NCBI RefSeq assembly: GCF_000526155.1
Contig: NZ_JAFN01000001.1
Coordinates: forward strand, 1,885,014-1,949,013
Direction: 5' to 3'
Source of the DNA: Deferrisoma camini S3R1
GTDB taxonomy: Bacteria; Desulfobacterota; Deferrisomatia; Deferrisomatales; Deferrisomataceae
DNA: 64,000 bases
Shown here: piece by piece, positions 8,367 through 14,713 of the stretch
Layout: each line of letters starts with the position of its first letter
Position numbering within the stretch: position 1 is the stretch's first letter
Made by a program: the position numbers and the translations under genes
The notes under the pieces: model-generated
Database searches by the model: none
What the model was told of the DNA's origin: nothing
Seen by the model: only the letters and a program-made list of their open reading frames with translations

Positions 8367-9214
8367 GGCGGCTCCGGCCCGGGGCACGAGGCGTCGCGGC
8401 CGTCGGGCCCGGCAAGGCCCGGGCAGCCGCCCCGGCAGGTCTCGGACAGCCCGCACCCCCCGCAGGCGGCGGGCACCGCCTTCAGGTCCCGAGCCACCCG
8501 CTGCCGCCGGTCGCCCGCCCACAGCTCGGGCAGGGGCGCCCCCCGCAGATCGCCGATCTCCAGGGGATGGGTGCGGCAGGCCACCAGCCGCCCCTCCGCG
8601 GTCACGTGTGCGAGGAGCCCCGCGCCCTGGCAACCCCGGTAGCCGGACAGGTCAAGCCCCAGGTCCCGGGCCAGGAACAGGTCGTGCACCACGGCCTCCA
8701 GGCCCGGGCCGGCCCGGGCTTGCCACACCTGGGCCGCCCGGGCCCGGTCGGCCGGCAAGAGCGGCCGGGCCGGGGCCGGCGGGTTCAGCAGGGTCACCGA
8801 CCGCAGCCCGTAGGCCCGGGCCAGCTCCAACGCCTCCTCCAGGCTCGCGAGACCCTCGGGGTCGCACCACAGGGCGGGGGTGAGGCGATGGGTCGCCGCG
8901 GCCAGCTCCTCCACGCTGAGCTCGGGGCGGTACGGCGGCAGCACCCGGGCGTCCGCCGCGGCCAGGGCCCGGGGACCCAGGGCCTCGAAGGCCGCCAGCA
9001 GGGGATCGGGGGGGGCCAGCAAGGCGAGTTGGGGGCCGGGCCGCTCGGCCCATCCCCGGCCCAGGCCGGGGAGCCCGGCCAGGGCGGTGGGGGCCAGGCG
9101 CACCTCCACGAACAGCACCCGGGCCGAGGCCAGGCGCTCCCACACGAGCCATGCGAGATCGGGGTCCGGCGGGAGGTCCCAGGTGACCCGGACGGGGGCG
9201 GAGAGCTCAGGCAT
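8363..9214 (-). CDS. SPASM-domain protein lacking the radical SAM cluster motif (GeoRSP-like)
   Basis: This 283-residue protein has a radical SAM/SPASM-like layout but no CxxxCxxC motif. The N-terminus reads LSAPVRVTWDLPPDPD. The SPASM-like C-terminus supplies Cys at about 195, 213, 251, 254, 260, 264 and 277 (CQGAG, CRTHP, CGGCGLSETCRGGC). From memory, SPASM-only partners of this form occur in the GeoRSP systems of Geobacter beside a radical SAM/SPASM protein and a PqqD-like protein; neither of those is next to it here. It overlaps DUF1178 upstream by 8 bases and the cysteine desulfurase downstream by 4. The family call is moderately sure, the function unknown. Confidence 0.7.
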   Translation of the reverse strand: MPELSAPVRVTWDLPPDPDLAWLVWERLASARVLFVEVRLAPTALAGLPGLGRGWAERPGPQLALLAPPDPLLAAFEALGPRALAAADARVLPPYRPELSVEELAAATHRLTPALWCDPEGLASLEEALELARAYGLRSVTLLNPPAPARPLLPADRARAAQVWQARAGPGLEAVVHDLFLARDLGLDLSGYRGCQGAGLLAHVTAEGRLVACRTHPLEIGDLRGAPLPELWAGDRRQRVARDLKAVPAACGGCGLSETCRGGCPGLAGPDGRDASCPGPEPP

Positions 9215-9638
9215 CGTACTTGGGCAGGGGAACCTTCAGGAACTCCACGCCCTCCTCCCGGAGGGCCTCCTCCTCTTCCGAGGTCGTGGTGCCCCGGATG
9301 TTCCGGGCCTCGGCCTCGCCCCGGTGGATCTTGCGGGCCTCCTCGGCGAACCGATCCCCCACGTCCTCGAAGTGCTTCTCCACGAACCGGGCCAGGGCCA
9401 CGAAGAACGCCTCGGGCCGGAGCTTGCCCTTGTCGTCCGGCCCGTCGCCGGGCCGATCCGGCGCGGTCCGGCGGCCCACGTGCACCGCCGGGGCGCTGGG
9501 TTCCTTGCGGATCTTGCCCGAGCCGCACACGGGGCACACCAGGAGCCCCTCGTCGAGCTGGCGCTCGAACTCCTCCCGGTTGCGGAACCAACCCTCGAAC
9601 CGGTGGCCCTGGTCGCAGGACAGGTCGAACGTGATCAT
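9207..9638 (-). CDS. DUF1178 family zinc-ribbon protein
   Basis: The 143-residue protein starts MITFDLSCDQGHRFEGWF and has a second Cys pair (VCPVCGSGKIRK), forming the N-terminal zinc ribbon typical of DUF1178. The C-terminal segment EARNIRGTTTSEEEEALREE is also conserved in that family. Its role is not established. It lies 28 bases after the aminotransferase and overlaps the SPASM-protein gene, so it is part of that operon. Confidence 0.9.
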   Translation of the reverse strand: MITFDLSCDQGHRFEGWFRNREEFERQLDEGLLVCPVCGSGKIRKEPSAPAVHVGRRTAPDRPGDGPDDKGKLRPEAFFVALARFVEKHFEDVGDRFAEEARKIHRGEAEARNIRGTTTSEEEEALREEGVEFLKVPLPKYDA

Positions 9639-9666
9639 GGCGTCTCCGGGTGCGGGGCGGGCCGGG

Positions 9667-10851
9667 TCACCGGGCCCGCAGGAAAGCCTCGAGCCGGTCC
9701 ATGCCCTCCCGGATGTTCTCGATGGAGTTGGCGTAGGTGAACCGCAGATACCCCTCCCCCCCCTTTCCGAAGTCCACCCCCGGCGTGCATCCCACCCGGG
9801 CCTTCTCGAGGATCTCGAAGGCCAGGCGGTAAGCGTCGTCGGTCAGGTGCCGCACGTTCACGAACACGTAGAACGCGCCCGTGGGGTGGCACCGGAACCG
9901 GAACCCCATGCCCTCCAGCCGCTCGATCATGTACCGCCGGCGACGGTCGTAGGTGGCGCGCATCTCGGCCACGTGCCCGTCGGTCTGGGTGAGGGCCGCG
10001 ATGCCGGCCCGCTGGACGAAGGCGTTGGCCGAGATGAAGAAGTTCTGCTGGAGCTTCTGCATGGGCCGGACGAACTCCGGGGGCGCGATCACGTACCCCA
10101 GACGCCACCCGGTCATGGCGTAGAGCTTGGAGAACCCGTTGATCACGAACGCCCGGTCCGTGAACTCCAGTACCGAGTGCTCCCGGCCCTCGTACACCAG
10201 GCCGTGGTAGATCTCGTCCGACACCACGTAGGCCCCGGCGGCCTCGGCCCGCCGCACCACCTCGGCCAGGCGGTCCCGGTCGATCAGGGTGCCGGTGGGG
10301 TTGGCCGGCGAGTTGACCAGCACCGCCTTGGTCCGGGGGCCCACCGGGCCGGTGAGATCCTCGGGCACGAACTGAAACGCTTCTGCCTCGTGCACCCGCA
10401 CGAACACCGGCTCGCCGCCGCAGAACTCCACCATGGGGGGGTAGCAGGCGTAGCACGGGTCGGTCAGGACCACCTGGTCCCCGGGGTCCAGGAGGGCGGC
10501 AAAGGTCAGGAACAGGGCCGGGGACGAGCCGGAGGTCACGATGACCCGGTCCGGGTCCACGTCCACCCCGTACCGGGCCCGGTAGTGGACCGAGATCTCG
10601 GCGCGCAGCTCGTACAGGCCCAGGCTGTGGGTGTAATGGGTCTCCCCCGCCTCCAGGGCCGCGGCCGCGGCCCGCCGCACCGGCTCGGGGGTGTCGAAGT
10701 CCGGCTCGCCCACCTCCAGGTGCACCACGTGGGCCCCGCCCCGCTCCATGGACTGGGCGGTCTCCAGCACGTCCATGGCGATGAAGCTGGGCAGGGCCTG
10801 GGCCCGCCGGGACACCGGCGATCTACACGGGCCGGTTGGGGTTTCGGTCAT
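9667..10851 (-). CDS. class I/II PLP-dependent aminotransferase
   Basis: A 394-residue aspartate-aminotransferase-like enzyme. Substrate-loop and cofactor motifs include LEVGEPDFDTP (near residue 46), NSPANPTG (near 187), SDEIYHGLVYEG, and INGFSKLYAMTGWRLGY with the PLP lysine. Closest in character to AspC/AlaT-type transaminases; the amino acid substrate cannot be told by eye. It is first in a four-gene minus-strand run. The first 15 residues look like an extension, and a later start near MDVLETAQSM is possible but would remove conserved sequence. Confidence 0.9.
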   Translation of the reverse strand: MTETPTGPCRSPVSRRAQALPSFIAMDVLETAQSMERGGAHVVHLEVGEPDFDTPEPVRRAAAAALEAGETHYTHSLGLYELRAEISVHYRARYGVDVDPDRVIVTSGSSPALFLTFAALLDPGDQVVLTDPCYACYPPMVEFCGGEPVFVRVHEAEAFQFVPEDLTGPVGPRTKAVLVNSPANPTGTLIDRDRLAEVVRRAEAAGAYVVSDEIYHGLVYEGREHSVLEFTDRAFVINGFSKLYAMTGWRLGYVIAPPEFVRPMQKLQQNFFISANAFVQRAGIAALTQTDGHVAEMRATYDRRRRYMIERLEGMGFRFRCHPTGAFYVFVNVRHLTDDAYRLAFEILEKARVGCTPGVDFGKGGEGYLRFTYANSIENIREGMDRLEAFLRAR

Positions 10852-11025
10852 GGTACGCGGCTCTCCGCTGCGAAAGGAACGAAGACCCGATCATAACAGC
10901 CGGTTTCCCGAACCGGCAAGGCGTCCCTTGCCCCCGGCCGGCCCCTGCTCTACCCTCCGTCCCAACGTCCCATCGGACCGAAAGCCCCATCCGGAGGTGG
11001 CCGACCGCCTGGCCTGACCGAGCCC

Positions 11026-11838
11026 ATGGAACCCATCGACCTGAGGTCCGACCTGCTGCCCCCCCTGATCGCGCTGGCCCTGTCGGTGGCCGTGCATCTG
11101 GCGGCCGCCTGGTGGGTGCCGTCCCCCCCCAAGCCCGACCGGTCGGAGCCCGAGGCCGTGGTCGTGGAGATGCGCGAACTGCCCGCCCCGGCGCCGCCCG
11201 ACAAACCCAAGCCCAAACCGCGCCGCCCGCCCAAGCCCCGGCCGAAGGCCGCCGCCCGGCCCCGCCCCAAGCCCGCGCCGAAGCCCCAGCCGGCCCGGCA
11301 ACCCCCGTCGCCCCAACCGGCTCCCCGACCGGCGCCCGAGCCCCCGCCGTTGGTCCAGGAGACGACGGCAAAGGCTCCGGCCCGGGCCGAACCGCCGGCC
11401 GCCCCGCCGGAGCCGGAGTCGGCGAAGCCGGCGCCCCGGCTGAGCGACCTGCTGCCGTCGCCCCGGGAGATCGCCGTCCAGGCCCGCTCCGGAGCCCCGG
11501 ACCCGGCGGGCGGGGCCCAGGAGGCCACGCTGTGGCTCGGCCAGACCGACACCCGGTACCGAGGCTACCTGGAACGGGTGCAGAACGCCATCGACGTGTC
11601 GTGGAGGTGGAAGGAGGCGCTCCTCGGGGCCGGCCGGCCCGGGAGCGTGGTGATCGGGTTCACCCTCACCCCGGACGGCCGGGCCGAGGAGGTCAAGGTG
11701 AGCCGGAGCTCCGGCAGCCCGCTGCTCGACGAGGAGGCCGCGGCAGCCGTGCGGCGGGCCGTGTTTCCGGCGTTCCCCACCCACTGGAGCATCCGCCGGC
11801 TGCGCCTGTTCGCCCAGTTCGACTACCGGCTGGAGTGA
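11026..11838 (+). CDS. tonB: TonB family energy transducer
   Basis: The 270-residue protein has one N-terminal membrane helix (residues about 12-32, LIALALSVAVHLAAAWWV) and a long Pro/Lys/Arg/Ala-rich periplasmic spacer (about 50-150). The C-terminal TonB-type domain runs from about 180 to 270 (RYRGYLERVQNAIDVSW ... GSVVIGFTLTPDG). TonB passes proton-motive force from ExbBD to outer-membrane receptors; no exbB or exbD is adjacent. It lies about 3 kb from the TonB-dependent receptor ending at 14714 and may energise it. The upstream 174 bases hold no other gene, and the ribosome site is weak. Confidence 0.88.
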   Translation: MEPIDLRSDLLPPLIALALSVAVHLAAAWWVPSPPKPDRSEPEAVVVEMRELPAPAPPDKPKPKPRRPPKPRPKAAARPRPKPAPKPQPARQPPSPQPAPRPAPEPPPLVQETTAKAPARAEPPAAPPEPESAKPAPRLSDLLPSPREIAVQARSGAPDPAGGAQEATLWLGQTDTRYRGYLERVQNAIDVSWRWKEALLGAGRPGSVVIGFTLTPDGRAEEVKVSRSSGSPLLDEEAAAAVRRAVFPAFPTHWSIRRLRLFAQFDYRLE

Positions 11839-12125
11839 TCCCAAGTTGTGCTACTAAAGTATTGCCAGGCCCGTGCCCCCTTCCCCTTAGGGAGTACGGG
11901 GTGGGGGTCTGGTGGAGCGCCGGGTGCGGCCCCTTCGCTCGCCGCGCCCTCCGAACGTGCGGATCCCCTCCGGATCCCGAGGTTTCCGCTATCGTGGCCT
12001 GGATCGACGGGTAAGCGGCGGCATGAGAAGGCGCGGCGATCGGATGCCGCACTCGCGCCCGGCCGGAACCAGGCCCCCACCCCGTACCCTGGCAATACGT
12101 TTGAAGGTCTTAGTAAAAAACATTA
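11839..12125. repeat. palindromic intergenic element (copy E5)
   Basis: The gap after tonB is an element with outer arms GCTACTAAAGTATTGCCAGG (left) and CCTGGCAATACG then TTTGAAGGTCTTAGTA (right), and inner arms GGGGTGGGGGTCTGG and CCAGGCCCCCACCCC. Between them, end 2 (TGGAGCGCCGGGTGCGGCC) comes first and end 1 (TGCCGCACTCGCGCCCGGCC) last. The same arms occur at 16733-17010 with the core reversed, and a shorter copy lies at 62775-62895. Confidence 0.75.
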
Positions 12126-12155
12126 GGCCCCTTGCCCCCCGGTTCGCGAGGCCCG

Positions 12156-12359
12156 CTACTCCTTCTGGACCTTCTCCAGGGCCTTCTTGAGCGCGTCCTC
12201 GGCGTCCTGCACCCCCCGAGCCGCCTCTTTGGCCCGCTCCAGAGGCTCCAGCACGGCCCGACCCTCGCGCCGCCCCTGGAGCACCCCCAGGTCCTGGGCC
12301 ACCAGGTACCCTGCGCCCAGGAGACCCAGTAGAATCACGATCCACCCGAGCCCTCGCAT
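12156..12359 (-). CDS. small single-pass membrane protein
   Basis: A 67-residue protein: a hydrophobic N-terminal helix (residues about 4-22, LGWIVILLGLLGAGYLVAQD) followed by a charged helical tail (ERAKEAARGVQDAEDALKKALEKVQKE). A good ribosome site, GGGAGGAGAACGGC, precedes the ATG. It is divergent from sfsA with 66 bases between. I do not recognise a family. Confidence 0.75.
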   Translation of the reverse strand: MRGLGWIVILLGLLGAGYLVAQDLGVLQGRREGRAVLEPLERAKEAARGVQDAEDALKKALEKVQKE

Positions 12360-12425
12360 GCCGTTCTCCTCCCACGCGCAAAGGGGTCCCTCGTTGTGTT
12401 CTGATCGGACCCGGAGGTCGCCGCC

Positions 12426-13139
12426 TTGAACCCGTTCGTCCCGTTCCCCGAGCCCCGGGTGTTCGCCGTGTTCCACGGCCGCCGAAAGCGGTTCCTGGCG
12501 GACATGGTGCTCGAAGACGGCACCCCCACCGTGGCCCACTGCCCGAACACCGGCTCCATGAAGGGGTGCCTGTTCCCCGGACACCGGGCCCTGCTGTGGG
12601 ACAGCCGCAACCCAAAGCGCAAGCTCCGCTACACATGGAAGGCCATCGAGGCGGAAGGCCTCTGGGTCGGCATCGACACCGGCGTTCCCAACCGCCTGGT
12701 GGAGGAGGCCGTGCGCCGCGGCGCCGTGCCCGGGCTCCGTGGGTTCACGGAGGTGCTCCGGGAGAAGCGGATGGGAGCGCGCAGCCGCGTGGACCTCCTG
12801 TTGCGGGGCCCTTCCGGAGAGTGCTGGGTGGAGGTGAAGAATGTCACCTTGGTCGAAGGGGGAGCGGCCCGCTTCCCCGACGCCGTGACGGCCCGGGGGC
12901 TCCGGCACCTGGAGGAGCTCGCGGCCCGGGTGCGCGAAGGCCACCGGGCCGCCATGGTGTACGTGGTGCAGCGGGCCGACGGCGACCGGTTCGAGCCCGC
13001 GGCCGACATCGATCCGGCCTATGCCCAAGGGCTCGCCCGGGCCCGGGCGGCCGGGGTGGAGGTCTACGCCCTGGCGACCCGGGTCACCCCGCGGGGGGTG
13101 GAGATGACCGGGCTGCTGCCGGTGGAGGTCCGGGGGTAG
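12426..13139 (+). CDS. sfsA: SfsA family DNA/RNA nuclease-like protein
   Basis: The 237-residue protein matches the SfsA family (sugar fermentation stimulation protein), with MVLEDGTPTVAHCPNTGSMK near residue 25. The nuclease-like signature is SRVDLLLRG ... CWVEVKNVTLVE around 118-145. Biochemical function is unsettled; a nuclease activity has been proposed. The TTG start at 12426 is chosen because CGGAGGTCGCCGCC sits just before it and the N-terminus FVPFPEPRVFAVFHGRRKRF fits the family. Its 3' end overlaps the convergent radical SAM gene by 56 bases. Confidence 0.92.
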   Translation: MNPFVPFPEPRVFAVFHGRRKRFLADMVLEDGTPTVAHCPNTGSMKGCLFPGHRALLWDSRNPKRKLRYTWKAIEAEGLWVGIDTGVPNRLVEEAVRRGAVPGLRGFTEVLREKRMGARSRVDLLLRGPSGECWVEVKNVTLVEGGAARFPDAVTARGLRHLEELAARVREGHRAAMVYVVQRADGDRFEPAADIDPAYAQGLARARAAGVEVYALATRVTPRGVEMTGLLPVEVRG

Positions 13140-14448
13140 GGGACGATCCGGGGCCCTTCTGATCCTGGGCTCGCGCCTCGGCCACCACGAGGGGCTCCAG
13201 CACCCGGTCCCAGAACGATCTCTGGCAGTCCACCCCTTCCATCGTGCCGTCCCGCAGGAGCTTCCGGTACCGGCAGCCTCCGAAGCACAGGGGGAGGTAG
13301 ACACACTCCCGGCACGGAGCGTGCCGTTCCCACCGGGGAACCCGGAACGGGTCGGGACCGGACGAGATGCCTCCCTCCAGGGTTCCCACCACGAACTCGG
13401 GGCGGTTGATCAGGGCGGGGCAGCGGGTGAGGGTGCCGTCCCAGTTCACGGTGATGGCGTGGTCCAGGTCGGCCATGCACGGCGAGGGCGAGAGCTTCGG
13501 CACCCGGTACCCGCGGCTCCGGACGGCCCGGTCCAGGGTGATCACCGCCTCGGCCACCCACGGCTCGGCCGTGGAGGTGCAGGCCCCGCAGGCCGGGTCG
13601 GCTCCGTCGGCCGGGAGCACCGGGCTGAACCGCACCTGGGCGACCCGGTCCGGCCCCAGGCCGGCAGCCATCAGCAGGTCGAGCAGCTCCGGGAACCGCC
13701 GCCAGGTGTGCCGGGTGAGATTGGCCCCCACCCCCACCGGGACCCCGGAGGCGCACTGCCTGAGGTTCTCCACGATGTCGTGGAAGCTGCCCCGTCCGTC
13801 CCGGTAGGGCCGACTCCGGTCGTGGACGTCCGGGGGGCCGTCCAGGGTCACCTGGGCCCCCTTGAGCCCCAGGGGAAGCAGCGCGTCCAGCACGTCCGGG
13901 GTGAGGCGGCTTCCGTTGGTCACCAGCCTCAGCTCGAGGTCCACCCCCCGGTTCGCGCATCCCTCCCGGAGGCGGGAGGCCAACGATCGGATCGTCGCCA
14001 GGTGGAGGAGCGGCTCGCCGCCGTACACGTCCACCAGCAGCCGCTCGTGGCGGGACCCGAGCCGGTCGAGCAGGTACGCCACGAGCGCCTCGGCCGTCGC
14101 CTCGTCCATGGCGCCCGGGCCCTTGTCCGCTCCCTCGTAGCAGTACGGGCAGGCGAAGTTGCAGGCCATGCCCACGATCACGGCGGCCACGAGCACCGGG
14201 CTCACCCGGTTCACCTCCCCCAGGTAGCCCCACACCTGCCGGCGCTCCGCCTCCGGATCGTCCACCCACACCCCCACCCGTCGCAGGGCCGCCAGAGAGC
14301 CCTCCGAAAGGCTGGGGGCGCCTTCCTCCAGGCCCTGGAGCACGGCACTCGGCAGCCGGACGATCGATCCGCGGCGGGTCGAGAACACCAGAACCCGACC
14401 CGGCCGATCCGGGTCCGGAAACACCTTGAGATAGCGAGAGAGCGGCAT
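13084..14448 (-). CDS. radical SAM/SPASM peptide maturase
   Basis: A 454-residue radical SAM enzyme. Residues 1-80 form a PqqD/RRE-like leader-binding region (MPLSRYLKVFPDPDRPGR...). The [4Fe-4S]/SAM motif CNFACPYC lies at C96, C100, C103. The C-terminal SPASM domain has CPALINR, CRECVYLPLCFGGC and a last Cys in GVDCQRSF. From memory it resembles enzymes annotated as geopeptide radical SAM maturases in Geobacter. These install thioether or C-C crosslinks in ribosomal peptides. The ATG at 14448 (after GGGGGTGTCC) is preferred to a TTG at 14460. A 34-residue peptide gene lies 72 bases upstream across a hairpin, which supports a RiPP role. The chemistry is unknown. Confidence 0.88.
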   Translation of the reverse strand: MPLSRYLKVFPDPDRPGRVLVFSTRRGSIVRLPSAVLQGLEEGAPSLSEGSLAALRRVGVWVDDPEAERRQVWGYLGEVNRVSPVLVAAVIVGMACNFACPYCYEGADKGPGAMDEATAEALVAYLLDRLGSRHERLLVDVYGGEPLLHLATIRSLASRLREGCANRGVDLELRLVTNGSRLTPDVLDALLPLGLKGAQVTLDGPPDVHDRSRPYRDGRGSFHDIVENLRQCASGVPVGVGANLTRHTWRRFPELLDLLMAAGLGPDRVAQVRFSPVLPADGADPACGACTSTAEPWVAEAVITLDRAVRSRGYRVPKLSPSPCMADLDHAITVNWDGTLTRCPALINRPEFVVGTLEGGISSGPDPFRVPRWERHAPCRECVYLPLCFGGCRYRKLLRDGTMEGVDCQRSFWDRVLEPLVVAEARAQDQKGPGSSPTPGPPPAAARSSPPPAG

Positions 14449-14471
14449 GGACACCCCCAAAAAGAAGAAGA

Positions 14472-14500
14472 AGGCGGGAACCTCTCGAAGGTTCCCGCCT
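14472..14500 (-). terminator. attenuator-like hairpin between precursor peptide and maturase
   Basis: On the minus strand an 11-bp stem (AGGCGGGAACC / GGTTCCCGCCT) with a 7-base loop is followed by TTCTTCTTCTTTTT. This has the form of a rho-independent terminator. It lies after the peptide stop and just before the maturase start, the usual place for a partial terminator that gives more precursor than enzyme message. Confidence 0.75.
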
Positions 14501-14520
14501 CTCCGTTCCGCCGTCTCTTC

Positions 14521-14625
14521 CTAAGTCCGCAGGTTTTGCGGCCCAGTCTTGCAGCAATCGCCGGACGCCGCCACTTCCCGAACGTCCTTGCCTTCCTCGA
14601 GGATCTGGATCTCTTGTTCGCCCAT
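14521..14625 (-). CDS. candidate RiPP precursor peptide with Cys-Cys core
   Basis: A 34-residue reading frame starting MGEQEIQILEEGKDV and ending SGDCCKTGPQNLRT. The ribosome site GGAGGGCGAGCC lies directly before the ATG, one of the best in the region. The acidic, helix-prone first part looks like a leader; residues about 21-34 (SGDCCKTGPQNLRT) look like the core, with adjacent Cys24 and Cys25. It sits between a TonB-dependent receptor gene (stop 88 bases upstream) and a radical SAM/SPASM maturase, same strand. No signal peptide or membrane segment is seen. I recognise no named family with certainty. Being a substrate of the maturase is inference from position and form. Confidence 0.72.
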   Translation of the reverse strand: MGEQEIQILEEGKDVREVAASGDCCKTGPQNLRT

Positions 14626-14713
14626 GGCTCGCCCTCCGCGCTGGGGTGGTTGGTTGGGTCTTTTCTATCGACCCAAAAGAGATCGGACTTGAGCCCTCGG
14701 CTCCCCCCTGCGG

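Noticed and set aside
10836-12014. Plus-strand 392-codon frame around tonB
   Set aside because: It is the wrong frame of tonB, rich in Pro/Arg/Gly, with no ribosome site or domain.
12156-13304. 382-codon minus-strand frame over sfsA
   Set aside because: Only its last 67 codons, from 12359 with a strong ribosome site, look real; the rest is antisense to sfsA.
14521-14625. Selenocysteine (UGA) in the Cys-Cys peptide, as in selenobiotic peptides
   Set aside because: Both codons are TGC and the frame ends with an ordinary TAG; no UGA is involved.
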